DNA of 64,000 bases from Thermobifida alba (lineage in GTDB: Bacteria > Actinomycetota > Actinomycetes > Streptosporangiales > Streptosporangiaceae), in NCBI RefSeq assembly GCF_023208015.1, contig NZ_CP051627.1:558001-622000 (forward strand), given 5' to 3'. Below, in pieces: positions 1 to 7,808 of this stretch. Below the pieces are notes generated by a model. It was not told the origin of the DNA and did no database searches. It saw only the letters and a program-made list of their open reading frames with translations. The position numbers and the translations under genes are program-made. Every line of letters starts with the position of its first letter. Positions within the stretch are counted from its first letter, which is position 1.

Positions 1-223
1 CGGAGCAGCGCAGGCTCACCGCGAGCACCGCGTCGCGGGCGGCCTTGGCCTCCGCGTAGGTCGCGGGGCGCGCCGAGCCCCGGATGCGCCGCAGGGTCGC
101 GCTGATGCGCTCGGGGGACCTGCGCTCCAGCAGCCGGGCCAGTCCCACCGCGCAGCGCGCGGCCCACTTCTCCCGCACGGTGAGCCGGACGTCGCTGCGC
201 TGCAGCACCACGTTCTCGCTCAT
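1..223 (-). CDS. Lasso-peptide leader peptidase (transglutaminase-like, B2 type), 5' part only
   Basis: The first 74 codons are in the window; the rest lies beyond the left edge. The ATG overlaps the stop of the RRE gene in an ATGA, so the two are translationally coupled. The visible N-terminus is basic and helical (MSENVVLQRSDVRLTVREKW...), and the fragment stops at ...AVLAVSLRCS. In B2 proteins this is just before the region holding the catalytic cysteine of the transglutaminase-like protease. In lasso systems this enzyme cleaves the leader from the precursor after the RRE protein has delivered it. The family call rests mainly on the position after precursor, cyclase and RRE genes, and on the Ala/Arg-rich approach to the conserved cysteine. 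The catalytic Cys-His-Asp triad cannot be checked here. Confidence 0.75.
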   Translation of the reverse strand, partial: MSENVVLQRSDVRLTVREKWAARCAVGLARLLERRSPERISATLRRIRGSARPATYAEAKAARDAVLAVSLRCS

Positions 224-492
224 CGCAGGACCATCCCGCTCTCCAGCAGGCCGGTGACGAGCGCGGCGACGTCGCGTTCGGCGGTGGCCTGCTCCACCTC
301 GTACTCGCCGACCAGGAACTGGGCGACGTCGGCGGGCGCCTGCCCGTCCAGCAGCCGCTGGACGATCTGCGCCGCGGTGTCGTTGAGCTCCCAGTACTCG
401 CCGCTGCGGCCGTCCAGCAGCACCATGCCGTAGTCGGTCTCGGCCGCCGAGACGTCCGGGCGCAGCCGGAACTCAGCTCCTGTTGTCTCCAC
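220..492 (-). CDS. Lasso-peptide RiPP recognition element protein (PqqD-like, B1 type)
   Basis: A 90-residue protein with the PqqD-like winged-helix fold. A beta hairpin (GMVLLDGRSGEYWELNDTAAQIVQRLL) is followed by helices, with the ELN-TA-I motif typical of RRE proteins in RiPP clusters. In lasso systems the B1 protein binds the YxxP part of the precursor leader and presents it to the B2 protease. Its start overlaps the last 20 bases of the cyclase gene, and its stop overlaps the start of the protease gene, so the three form one tightly packed operon. PQQ biosynthesis is not a sensible alternative, because none of its other genes are present. Function follows from family and context. Confidence 0.9.
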   Translation of the reverse strand: METTGAEFRLRPDVSAAETDYGMVLLDGRSGEYWELNDTAAQIVQRLLDGQAPADVAQFLVGEYEVEQATAERDVAALVTGLLESGMVLR

Positions 493-2308
493 CGTTTGCT
501 CCCTGTAGGACTCGTTCGCGGGAACGCAGCCACAACTCGACGGTGAGGGTCAGTTCCATCCCCCAGTTCGGCCCGTGGAACGAGTACGGCCGCATGACCT
601 GCTCCACCAGCGGCTCCGGGTCGATCAGGCCCAGTTCCGCGAGCCGGGACTCCCGCCATATCTGAACTATTCGGTCACGCTGTTCGGCGAACCCCTCCGC
701 GGCGAGCGGAGTCCCGTCGGTCTTGGAGCGGCGGTGCAGGAACTCCTCGGGGAGGAGGTCGGACACGGCCGCCTTCATGAGGGGTTTGAACTCGAACGGG
801 GTCGACCGCCCCTCGGGGCGCACCCGCAGGCAGGCCTCCACGACCCGGTCGTCGAGGAAGGGCGACTCCGCGCTCGGCAGGCCGTCGACGCTCATCTGGT
901 GGATCAGCCGCAGGTCGCGGCCTGTGGAGCGGACCGTGGCCAGGTCGGCGTGGCGGCCGCGGGTGGGGGCGAGCGGCTCCAGCGTCTCGGCCGCCGCGTC
1001 GAAGCGGGCCAGGACGCGCTCCCTGGCCTCGGCGGTCAGCCAGGGGCCGCAGCTGGGCAGTGAGTCCCAGCCGAACAGGGCGTTGCGGGGCGCCTCCCCG
1101 GTGGCCACGAGGCGTCGGGTGGCGGCGAACCACGCGCGCAGGTCGCGGCGGTCGGCCAGGGAGGAGACGGTCTCCGACAGGGGCAGGCCCAGCAGCAGGC
1201 GGTGGCCGCGGACCAGCCGCAGCGCGGTGAGCGGACGGCTGCGCAGCAGGTCGTGGTAGAGGGTGGGGGTCCCGCACAGCAGCTGGTCGCCGCCCAGGCC
1301 GTCCATGTGCAGGCGGGCGCCGTGCCGGTGGGCCAGCCGCAGTCGGCCCAGCACCCGCGGGGCGCTCAGGACGGCCACCGACGGCTCGTCCAGCAGAGGC
1401 AGCTCCTCCCCGTCGAGACCGGCGTAGAAGTCGGGGAGGTCCCGGGTGGAGAACACGACGTGGTCGACCGAGGGGAAGGAGCGCAGGGCGATCCTCGCCC
1501 AGTGCAGGTCGTCGTCGGTGTCCAGGTCGCTGCTGAGGGTCAGGGCGACGACCTTCGCGGGACCGGAGGAGGCCAGCGCGCACAGCGGGGTGGAGTCGAG
1601 GCCGCCGGACAGGTCGGCGCTGACCACCTGTCCGCCGTGGGTGCGCGCGTCCACGGCGTCGGTCAGGGCCGCGCGCAGCAGCGGGGCCCCGGCCGCGATG
1701 TCCAGCTCCGGTTCGGGGGGCCGCCACCACCGGACCACCCGGTGGTCGCCGCCGTGCAGGCCGAGGTCGAGGTAGTGCCACGCGGGAACGGGGTCGACGC
1801 CGGGCCACACGGACGTCTCGGTGAGCGGGTGCGGCAGGCCGTTGAACAGCCGCAGGGCCAGGACGTCGGGGTCGGGGGAGACGCCGGACAGGCCGGCCAG
1901 GACGTCGGAGCGGTCCGCGGCGACGCGGGCCGCTCCGACCCGGGCGTGGAAGACCCGGCGCAGTCCCGAGGCACTGCCCTGCACGCGCATCCGGTCGCCC
2001 ACCACCGCGACGAGGTGGAAGCTGCCCGGCAGGGCGTGCGCGACCCGGTCGAGCCCGGCCAGGCCGTCGAGCCGCTCAAGCTCGGCGCGCAGCCGCTCGG
2101 GCCCGACCGCGCAGCGTCCGATCACGGCGAGGCGCCGTTCCCCGGCTTCGACCAGCAGGAACTGGTCGTCGGGGAGGGAGCCCACGATCCAGGGGCGTCC
2201 CGAGCGGTGGGTGGCCAGGCACTGCGCTGCCGGAAGGCGGTCGGCCGCACGCCCGAGAGCGTCCTCGTCGGGGAAAACGGCGAAGTAGGGGCTGATACGA
2301 CCGACCAC
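473..2308 (-). CDS. Lasso-peptide cyclase (asparagine synthetase-like macrolactam synthetase)
   Basis: About 611 residues with the asparagine-synthetase B architecture: an N-terminal glutaminase-like half without the usual catalytic Cys2, then an ATP-pyrophosphatase half with the PP-loop SGGLDST near residue 250. This family adenylates the side chain of Asp/Glu in the core and closes the ring onto the N-terminal amine. The start chosen is a GTG at 2308 preceded by GGAGGG; the longer open frame upstream runs back across the precursor gene and lacks family sequence. It starts 37 bases after the precursor stop and overlaps the RRE gene. True asparagine synthetase is unlikely because of the missing Cys2 and the precursor and RRE neighbours. 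The spacing from ribosome site to GTG is short (3 bases), so the start is slightly uncertain. Confidence 0.9.
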   Translation of the reverse strand: MVGRISPYFAVFPDEDALGRAADRLPAAQCLATHRSGRPWIVGSLPDDQFLLVEAGERRLAVIGRCAVGPERLRAELERLDGLAGLDRVAHALPGSFHLVAVVGDRMRVQGSASGLRRVFHARVGAARVAADRSDVLAGLSGVSPDPDVLALRLFNGLPHPLTETSVWPGVDPVPAWHYLDLGLHGGDHRVVRWWRPPEPELDIAAGAPLLRAALTDAVDARTHGGQVVSADLSGGLDSTPLCALASSGPAKVVALTLSSDLDTDDDLHWARIALRSFPSVDHVVFSTRDLPDFYAGLDGEELPLLDEPSVAVLSAPRVLGRLRLAHRHGARLHMDGLGGDQLLCGTPTLYHDLLRSRPLTALRLVRGHRLLLGLPLSETVSSLADRRDLRAWFAATRRLVATGEAPRNALFGWDSLPSCGPWLTAEARERVLARFDAAAETLEPLAPTRGRHADLATVRSTGRDLRLIHQMSVDGLPSAESPFLDDRVVEACLRVRPEGRSTPFEFKPLMKAAVSDLLPEEFLHRRSKTDGTPLAAEGFAEQRDRIVQIWRESRLAELGLIDPEPLVEQVMRPYSFHGPNWGMELTLTVELWLRSRERVLQGANGGDNRS

Positions 2309-2345
2309 GGACCCTCCGGAAACGATGTTGCGTGCAGACGGGCGA

Positions 2346-2489
2346 CTAGCGGAGCCAGCGGGGGAAGATGAGGTAGATCTCGACGCCCGAATTCGCGGTG
2401 TACCAGCCGGTGGACTCCTTGAAGCCGCCGGCCTTGGCGATCTGCGGGGCGGTGTACTTCTTGCGCTGCGTCGGCTTCTTTTCCTGCAT
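2346..2489 (-). CDS. Lasso-peptide precursor (fusilassin-like), 47 aa
   Basis: A short gene that would be missed as an independent call, since the frame stays open upstream. The ATG at 2489 has a strong AGGAGG site 11 bases upstream. The leader (28 residues, MQEKKPTQRKKYTAPQIAKA then GGFKESTG) carries the Y-x2-P-x-[IL]-x3-G-x5-T-x signature that the RRE protein binds, with Thr at the conserved penultimate leader position. The predicted core is WYTANSGVEIYLIFPRWLR (19 residues). By analogy with fusilassin of Thermobifida fusca (WYTAEWGLELIFVFPRFI), the ring would join Trp1 to Glu9. The core differs at positions 5, 6, 8, 10-13, 17 and 18, and has an extra C-terminal Arg. The cyclase, RRE and protease genes follow directly. 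Confidence 0.93.
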   Translation of the reverse strand: MQEKKPTQRKKYTAPQIAKAGGFKESTGWYTANSGVEIYLIFPRWLR

Positions 2490-2557
2490 GATCTGCCTCT
2501 CCTCCTGAAAGGGGTATCTGGGTGAGCGCTCTGGGTAACTGCCGGCATGCGGCACAA

Positions 2558-2586
2558 AGGCTAGGGGATTCCGATGCGTATGGCAA
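2558..2586 (-). promoter_or_regulatory. Promoter of the lasso-peptide operon
   Basis: Reading the minus strand, TTGCCA (2586-2581) and TAGCCT (2563-2558) are separated by exactly 17 bases, close to the housekeeping sigma consensus. The predicted transcript starts near 2551, about 60 bases before the precursor ATG. Seen in sequence; not tested. Confidence 0.65.
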
Positions 2587-2589
2587 CAG

Positions 2590-3192
2590 GTGCGAGAAGA
2601 AAGGATTGGTAAGACGAATGGTGACATAAAAGAGGGGGTGGATTGTGGTGCGCAAGAGTGGTAAAGGGACGTGTTCTCGCTGGTGGGAACGGTGTCTTTG
2701 CGGAGGTGTCGAGAGGTCGGGAGGGGCGGTGGCGGCCTTTCGGGGGGCGGTCGGCCGCGGGAGGTCGGAGGAGTGGCCCCGTCGCCGGGCGGCCGCCTCC
2801 GGGGGGCGGGAGTGCTCCGGGAAGCGTCCCGACCGGTCCCGTTATTCGCTTCGGCGCTGCTGGGAACGGGAGTGGGCGGCTGCGGTGGAGGAAGGGGCGG
2901 CGACGGGGGGAGGGCGGAGCCGGAACGGCTGACCGAGGACGATTCGCAATACGAATAGACCACCCGGTAGGTGGGTGGGCGAAGGGTGTCGGCGGGAGTT
3001 TTCGGGAGATGCGGAGCGGGGGAAGGGGAGCGTCCCGGGAAAGTCGCGGTGAGCGGCCGCTGAATTTTGGTTCAAAATTTGATTTCTTTTCGGGGCGTCC
3101 CGCTCCCGCCGGGCCGGTGCGGCGGGGAGCCGTCCCGGCAGGGGATACCCTCTGGTGGGCACAACGACCGAGGGTGAACGGGTGGGCCGGTC
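2590..3192. other. Intergenic stretch without a recognisable gene
   Basis: About 600 bases between the divergent lasso operon and the next plus-strand gene. Open frames here are glycine/arginine-rich and look like GC-skew shadows. The only local feature is a short AT-rich island near 3064-3090 with runs of A and T, in a window otherwise above 70% GC. A TACCCT hexamer near 3147 could be a -10 for the downstream membrane-protein gene. No terminator or RNA was recognised. Confidence 0.5.
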
Positions 3193-3768
3193 ATGGGGCG
3201 TAAACTCGCCGTGGGAACGGTGGTCTTCGGCGGCATCACACTGCTCGGACTGCCGCTGGGACTGCTGTGGTGGCTGATCGCCCCACGCCCCGAGGCGACC
3301 GTCACCTCCCGGGGACTCGCCTACTACCCGCTCTCCCAGACCTGGTTCGCCGTCGACGGCCACTACTCGCTCATGATGCTGGTCGCCGGGCTCGCCGTCG
3401 GCTACGTCTGCTATCTCGTCCAGCAGCGGGTATCCCACCGGCACCGCCTGGACCTGCGGCTGCCCACACTGCTGGGGGTCGCCGCCGGAACCGCGGCGGG
3501 CTCCCTCGTCGCCTGGGGCGTGGGCGTCGGACTCGACCTGCGCGCCGCGGACGACGCCCTCCTGCTGGCCGGCCCCGGCGACGTCGTCCGCACCGGGCTG
3601 GCCCTGCGGGCGCACAGCGCGCTGCTGCTGTGGCCCTTCAGCGCGGTCCTGCAGTACGGACTGTTCGAGGCGCTCACCCTGTGGCAGGCGGAGCCGGACG
3701 ACGGGGCGGAGGAGTCCGCCCGGACCGGGGCGGCCGCCGGGAGCGGGGGCCGCCCCGGCCGGGACTGA
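3193..3768 (+). CDS. Small integral membrane protein, DUF2567-like
   Basis: 191 residues with four hydrophobic segments, approximately residues 7-27, 58-78, 90-112 and 133-158. A loop of the pattern LIAPRPE...YYPLSQTWFAVDGHYSL follows the first segment. This is the layout of the actinobacterial DUF2567 family, whose function is unknown. The C-terminal 25 residues are a hydrophilic Gly/Ala/Glu tail. The start is an ATG with only a weak purine-rich site upstream. It stands alone, convergent with the padR-type gene that follows. The family assignment is from memory of the pattern and is moderately secure. Confidence 0.7.
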   Translation: MGRKLAVGTVVFGGITLLGLPLGLLWWLIAPRPEATVTSRGLAYYPLSQTWFAVDGHYSLMMLVAGLAVGYVCYLVQQRVSHRHRLDLRLPTLLGVAAGTAAGSLVAWGVGVGLDLRAADDALLLAGPGDVVRTGLALRAHSALLLWPFSAVLQYGLFEALTLWQAEPDDGAEESARTGAAAGSGGRPGRD

Positions 3769-3792
3769 ACCGGGGCACGGGGCCGCGCCCGG

Positions 3793-4503
3793 TCACCGGG
3801 CCCCGTCCTCGTCCTCGGCGAGGATGCGGTACACGCCCCTGCGCGCCTCGGCCAGCAACCGCTTGGCCCGCTCGACCTGCTCGGCGGTGCCCACGTGGGA
3901 GACCTGGGCCGCGGCCGCCGCCAGCTGTGCGGCCAGGGAGGCGAGCTCGGCGTGCTGGGCGTGCTCCTCCTCGTACTCCCGGGCGGCGCTCTCCCAGGGC
4001 GGGGTCAGCTCCGCGGCGTGCTCGGCGACGTGGGCGTGCCCCTCCTCGGTCAGTTCGTAGGGGCGGCGGCGCCCCTCCCCGCCGGCGGCGGGGGCGACCA
4101 GGCCCTCGTCCTCCAGCTGCTGCAGCATCGGGTAGACGGAGCCGGGGCTGGGCCGCCACGCGCCGTTGCTGCGCTCCCGGCCCTCCTTGATGATCTCGTA
4201 GCCGCTCATCGGTTTCTCCGCCAGCAGCAGCAGGATTCCGGTGCGCACGTCGCCGCGCCGGGCGCGCGGACCGCGGCCGCCGCGACGGCCGCCGAAGAGG
4301 CCGAACGGGCCGTGGTGGGCGCCGAACGGCCCGGCGGGGGGCATCCCCCACGGTCCGTTCGGCGGCGGGGGCGGCACCGGGGGCCCGAACCCGCTACGGC
4401 GGTGCGGACCGCCCCCGCCCGCCCACTGCGCGAAGAGCCAGGTGCGGCGACCGACGCGGCGGGGGCCGCGCCTCCAGTCCCAGGGCATCGCTGCGGTGAC
4501 CAT
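3793..4503 (-). CDS. PadR-family transcriptional regulator with a Gly/Pro-rich N-terminal extension
   Basis: 236 residues. Residues 1-85 are a low-complexity Gly/Pro/Arg/Trp-rich region. Residues 86-165 are the PadR winged helix (RTGILLLLAEKPMSGYEIIKE, then GSVYPMLQQLEDEGLV and a YELTEEG wing). The last 70 residues form a helical dimerisation arm rich in Glu and Ala. PadR proteins are usually autorepressors that also control nearby efflux or stress genes. The ATG at 4503 has a GAAGGAGGG site just upstream. An inverted repeat lies about 40 bases upstream and could be its operator. No obvious target gene is adjacent, and the ligand cannot be inferred. Confidence 0.9.
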   Translation of the reverse strand: MVTAAMPWDWRRGPRRVGRRTWLFAQWAGGGGPHRRSGFGPPVPPPPPNGPWGMPPAGPFGAHHGPFGLFGGRRGGRGPRARRGDVRTGILLLLAEKPMSGYEIIKEGRERSNGAWRPSPGSVYPMLQQLEDEGLVAPAAGGEGRRRPYELTEEGHAHVAEHAAELTPPWESAAREYEEEHAQHAELASLAAQLAAAAAQVSHVGTAEQVERAKRLLAEARRGVYRILAEDEDGAR

Positions 4504-4540
4504 CGTCCCTCCTTCGGAACACTTGCGACAGTATTCGAAC

Positions 4541-4559
4541 TATCGACATGTTGACGATA
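4541..4559. promoter_or_regulatory. Candidate PadR operator (TATCG-N9-CGATA)
   Basis: Inverted repeat in an AT-rich patch (TATCGACATGTTGACGATA) upstream of the PadR-type gene. The adjacent bases continue with ATATCGGATA, a partial second copy of the half-site. PadR repressors commonly bind such AT-rich dyads in their own promoters. The role is inferred from position. Confidence 0.45.
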
Positions 4560-4628
4560 TATCGGATACTGGTCGATGGCAATGCCCAAGTCCGCCACCG
4601 GAGCCGCCCCGGCGGCACGGGCCCCGGA

Positions 4629-5765
4629 TCAGGAACGGCCGTTCGCTGGCCCCCGGCGGTCCCGCCCCCCGCGCGGGGCGGACGACGGCAGCGGCAGCAC
4701 CTCACCGTGCACGGTCCAGTCGCCGCGCGCCCCGTCCCAACCGAAGTCACCGCCCACCCCCCGGTCCGCCGAGCCGAACGAACGCCCGCACGCCGCGGCG
4801 AAGGCGGCCAGCCGCGCCAACCGGGGCGCACCCGTCGCCGGAACGCTCCCCGTGCGCAGCCCCCGGAACCCCGCCACCGCGGTCACCCGCAGCAGCGCCC
4901 CGCCGTCGCACCGCACCGCCACCTCCGCGCGGGCCTCGGCCAGCAGGACGTCCCCGGCCACCGTGCGCGGCCCCAGCCTGCCCCCGGTACCCCGGTAGAC
5001 CGCGTACGCCGCGAACCACCCGCCGAACGGCACCACGGCGGCCAGCAGCTCTCCGGCCGACCCCCCGGCCACCGCGCTCACCGCCACCACCAGCGCCGCC
5101 GCCCCCACCGCTCCCGCGGCCCCGCCGACCGCCCGGAACCCCACGTGCAGCAGGAAGGGGTACCCCAGCAGCAGGACCAGCAGCAGCGGAACGGGGGAGC
5201 GGTCCACCGGAGCCGACGACACCGTCCACCCCACCACGAACCCCGCGGCCAGCACGCCCACGGCCCCCAGAGCCACCTGGGACAGCCACGCCGCCCGCCG
5301 GAGCGCCACCACCCCGAGCAGCCGCCCCGCCGCCAGGAACAGCCCCAGCCGGCGCAGCCGCCACAACGCCGCGGTGATCGCGTCCCCGCACGTCGCCGCC
5401 GACGCCAGCCGGTCCACGGACAACGGCCGGCCCGCCACCAGGCGCGCGGAGAGCGCCCGTACGAAAGGCGCGTCCGACAGCGGGGCGGGGGAGGCGCCGC
5501 AGCGTCCGGGGACCCCCGCGACCATGCCCGGCCCCCACGCGGTGAGCCGCCCGGTGAGGAACAGTTCGGCCACCGCGACCTCGCCCACCCGCGTCCGGCC
5601 CCCCGCGAGCAGGGCGAGCTCGTAGGGGTCCAGGTCCTCCGGTCCCACCGCGGGCCGCAGCGGACCGGCCGCACGCACCCGCGAGTAGCGCACCCGGGTC
5701 ACCACATAGCAGAACGTGACGAGCAGGTAGTGCAGAGCCGTGCCCAACACGATCGCGGCGACCAT
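4629..5765 (-). CDS. TIGR04222-family membrane protein
   Basis: 378 residues. An N-terminal membrane segment (residues 2-22) is followed by the family signature DPYELALLAGG near residue 46 and a helical cytoplasmic part. Several hydrophobic segments follow between about residues 145 and 255, some in close pairs. The C-terminus is an Arg/Gly-rich hydrophilic tail. This family is common in high-GC actinobacteria and has no known function. The ATG at 5765 has GCGAGGAG upstream. No operon partner is evident; the PadR-type gene lies downstream after a promoter-containing gap. Confidence 0.8.
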   Translation of the reverse strand: MVAAIVLGTALHYLLVTFCYVVTRVRYSRVRAAGPLRPAVGPEDLDPYELALLAGGRTRVGEVAVAELFLTGRLTAWGPGMVAGVPGRCGASPAPLSDAPFVRALSARLVAGRPLSVDRLASAATCGDAITAALWRLRRLGLFLAAGRLLGVVALRRAAWLSQVALGAVGVLAAGFVVGWTVSSAPVDRSPVPLLLVLLLGYPFLLHVGFRAVGGAAGAVGAAALVVAVSAVAGGSAGELLAAVVPFGGWFAAYAVYRGTGGRLGPRTVAGDVLLAEARAEVAVRCDGGALLRVTAVAGFRGLRTGSVPATGAPRLARLAAFAAACGRSFGSADRGVGGDFGWDGARGDWTVHGEVLPLPSSAPRGGRDRRGPANGRS

Positions 5766-5894
5766 CGCGGACTCCTCGCCTGTCCTGTGTCAACCGGATA
5801 TTGATCACAGTAGGCCGGTTCCTCGGGCCTGGAAAGGGCGGTGACCGCTCCGTGTCCGCGGCGTGACCGGCCGCGGCCCGCCGCCCCGCCGGGC

Positions 5895-6374
5895 TCAGTC
5901 CCGCGCGGCGATCGACGCGGTGACGGCCCCGGTCAGCCGCACCAGGTCGGCGGGGGCCACCTCCATCTGCAGGCCCCGCCTGCCCGCGGACACGTACACC
6001 GTCTCGTGGTCCGCTGCCGAGGAGTCCACCACCGTCCGCAGCCGCCTGCGCTGGCCCAGCGGACTGATCCCGCCGCGCACGTACCCGGTGGCGCGCTCGG
6101 CCGCGGCGGGATCGGCCAACCGGGCCCGCCGCCCTCCCACCGCCGCCGCCAGCGCCTTGAGGTCCAGCCTTCCCGCCACCGGCACCACCCCCACGGTCAG
6201 CGTGCCGTCGACCTCGGCGACGAGGGTCTTGAACATCCGCTCGGGCGGCACCCCCAGCGCCCCGGCCGCCTCCTCCCCATAGGAGCCCGTCCCCGTGACC
6301 GTGTAGGTGTGCAGGGTGAACGCGATACCGCCGCGCGCGGCCGCGACCGTGGCCGGAGTACCCCTACCGCCCAA
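5895..6374 (-). CDS. ybaK: YbaK/EbsC-type aminoacyl-tRNA deacylase (Cys-tRNA(Pro) type)
   Basis: About 159 residues covering the whole YbaK fold. It has the FKTLV motif with the conserved lysine (near residue 46), the VVPV-GRLDLKALA segment and the GYVRGGISPLGQ signature. These enzymes hydrolyse Cys-tRNA(Pro) and related mischarged tRNAs in trans. The open frame has no stop for a further 700 bases upstream, but those codons are antisense shadow of the LON-domain gene. The best start is a TTG at 6374 with GGAAGG nine bases upstream. It follows the LON-domain gene on the same strand by about 30 bases, so co-transcription is likely. Confidence 0.88.
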   Translation of the reverse strand: MGGRGTPATVAAARGGIAFTLHTYTVTGTGSYGEEAAGALGVPPERMFKTLVAEVDGTLTVGVVPVAGRLDLKALAAAVGGRRARLADPAAAERATGYVRGGISPLGQRRRLRTVVDSSAADHETVYVSAGRRGLQMEVAPADLVRLTGAVTASIAARD

Positions 6375-6403
6375 CGCCGTCCGCCTTCCGTGCCGTGAAC
6401 CGG

Positions 6404-7081
6404 TCAGTTCAGGTTGATCACCTGGTGGGGGAACCGGCCCGCGGGCAGCAGGCGGAACGCCGACAGCACCCGGTTCTCCCGCCGCAGCAGGTCGACGGCG
6501 AGCGCCAGGCGCTCGGCCGCGGAGGGGGCCTCCAGCAGCGCCTGCTTGTCGGACATGTCCAGGACCATCGCGTCGGCCACCGTGTAGGACGACTCCACCG
6601 GCTCGGCGGGCAGTTCCGCGCCGGCCGCCACGACCACCCCGATGCGGTCCAGGCGTTCCAGGTACACCGTGAAGTGCCGGGCCGTCCGCTCCCACCAGGC
6701 CCCGGCGTCCTCGCCGACCTCCTCGGCCAGCGGGGCGACCCGCGCGCGCCGGTAGGGCGTCTCCTCGTCCGGTTCCACCGGCTCCACCACCCGGAACCGC
6801 TCCACGCCCGTCACCACCAGGTCCAGACCGGAGTCGGAGCGGTGCTGCACCGTGCTGATCTCGGCGGTGCAGCCGACCTCGGCGATCTGGTGCGTCGCCC
6901 CCTCCCCGACCTCGCGGCCCAGCTTGATGCCGACCACCCCGAAGCGGCGGGGCCGGTCGGCGGGCAGGTCCAGCAGGTCGTCCACCAGTCTCAGGTAGCG
7001 GTCCTCGAACACGTGCAGGGCCATGGTCAGCCCCGGGAAGAGGACCGAGCCGAGCGGGAAGAGCGGCAGCGTGGTGGACAC
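6404..7081 (-). CDS. LON N-terminal (substrate-binding) domain protein
   Basis: 225 residues beginning [25 protein letters not shown], the hallmark opening of the LON_substr_bdg domain. There is no AAA ATPase or protease domain. Stand-alone proteins of this kind are widespread in actinobacteria and are thought to bind unfolded peptides; the role is not established. The GTG at 7081 lies six bases after CATACT on the minus strand, suggesting a leaderless transcript, and the open frame upstream of it is low-complexity. The ybaK-type gene follows on the same strand. Confidence 0.88.
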   Translation of the reverse strand: MSTTLPLFPLGSVLFPGLTMALHVFEDRYLRLVDDLLDLPADRPRRFGVVGIKLGREVGEGATHQIAEVGCTAEISTVQHRSDSGLDLVVTGVERFRVVEPVEPDEETPYRRARVAPLAEEVGEDAGAWWERTARHFTVYLERLDRIGVVVAAGAELPAEPVESSYTVADAMVLDMSDKQALLEAPSAAERLALAVDLLRRENRVLSAFRLLPAGRFPHQVINLN

Positions 7082-7093
7082 CGTACAAGTATG

Positions 7094-7124
7094 CCCGCCG
7101 GCGGCACGCCGCGCCGTCGGCGGG
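7094..7124 (-). terminator. Hairpin after the ferritin gene
   Basis: Arms at 7094-7105 and 7113-7124 form a 12-bp stem with one mismatch and a 7-base loop, directly downstream of the ferritin stop. No U-run follows, as is common for high-GC actinobacterial terminators. Confidence 0.55.
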
Positions 7125-7130
7125 GCCGCG

Positions 7131-7694
7131 TCAGGAGGCGGCCGGTCCCGCCGTCTCCGGGGCGCCGGCCTCCACGGCCTCCGCCGGGCGCAGGTCCCGG
7201 GCCACGAAGGTCTCCACGTCGAACAGGTCGCCACTGGCCCGGTCCACGACCGCCAGCAGCGTCGACATCGTGGCGACCTCCTCCACCTGCTCCCTGAGGA
7301 ACCACTGGAGGAACTGCTCGCCGGTGTAGTCGTTCTCCTCGCGCGCGGCCGCGACCAGCCGGTGGAACTGGTCGGTGACCGCGCGCTCCTGCCGCAGGGC
7401 CAGCGCCACCGGGTCGCGCGGCGTGTCGAAGTCGTTGCGGACCGCGTCGGTCCCCGGCACCGTGACCGGCACGCCGCTGTCGAGCAGGAAGCGCAGGATC
7501 ATCATCGCGTGGTCGCGCTCCTCCAGCGCCTGGCGGTAGAAGAACCCGGCCAGCCGCGGCAGGTCCCGGCCGTCGAACCAGGCCGCCAGCGCCACGTACT
7601 GCTGCGAGGCGGTGAACTCGTGGCGCAGTTGGTCGACGAGGAGCTGGTGGAACTTGGAAAGACCGTGCTCGGAACCGTGGACGTCGGTAGTCAT
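7131..7694 (-). CDS. Non-haem ferritin (iron storage)
   Basis: 187 residues of four-helix-bundle ferritin. The first helix carries [11 protein letters not shown] and the second [18 protein letters not shown], giving the Glu and ExxH residues of the ferroxidase centre; the third and fourth helices follow ([30 protein letters not shown]). The C-terminal 25 residues are an Ala/Glu-rich extension. It belongs to the BfrB/Ftn group that stores Fe(III) in 24-subunit shells; there is no obvious haem-binding Met. The ATG at 7694 is chosen because the upstream open frame is antisense to hisD. A CATACT hexamer at 7727-7722 on the minus strand is a plausible -10. Confidence 0.92.
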   Translation of the reverse strand: MTTDVHGSEHGLSKFHQLLVDQLRHEFTASQQYVALAAWFDGRDLPRLAGFFYRQALEERDHAMMILRFLLDSGVPVTVPGTDAVRNDFDTPRDPVALALRQERAVTDQFHRLVAAAREENDYTGEQFLQWFLREQVEEVATMSTLLAVVDRASGDLFDVETFVARDLRPAEAVEAGAPETAGPAAS

Positions 7695-7795
7695 ACCGTG
7701 CCGCTGACCACACCGGGACGAAGTATGCGGAAACCGGGGAGACGCGCCTGTCCACAGGCGGCGCCGCCCCGACGGCCCCGACGCGGAGCCGCCCC

Positions 7796-7801
7796 TACAA
7801 T
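7796..7801 (+). promoter_or_regulatory. -10 element of the his operon, leaderless arrangement
   Basis: TACAAT lies exactly seven bases before the GTG at 7809, so transcription would begin at or next to the start codon. No convincing -35 is seen. This spacing recurs at several genes in the window. Confidence 0.6.
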
Positions 7802-7808
7802 GAGGTCC

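Noticed and set aside
220-492. PqqD of PQQ biosynthesis
   Set aside because: No pqqA, pqqC or pqqE nearby; PqqD-like domains are common RRE modules in RiPP clusters.
473-2308. Asparagine synthetase (AsnB) for amino-acid metabolism
   Set aside because: No glutaminase Cys2, and the gene lies between a lasso precursor and an RRE gene.
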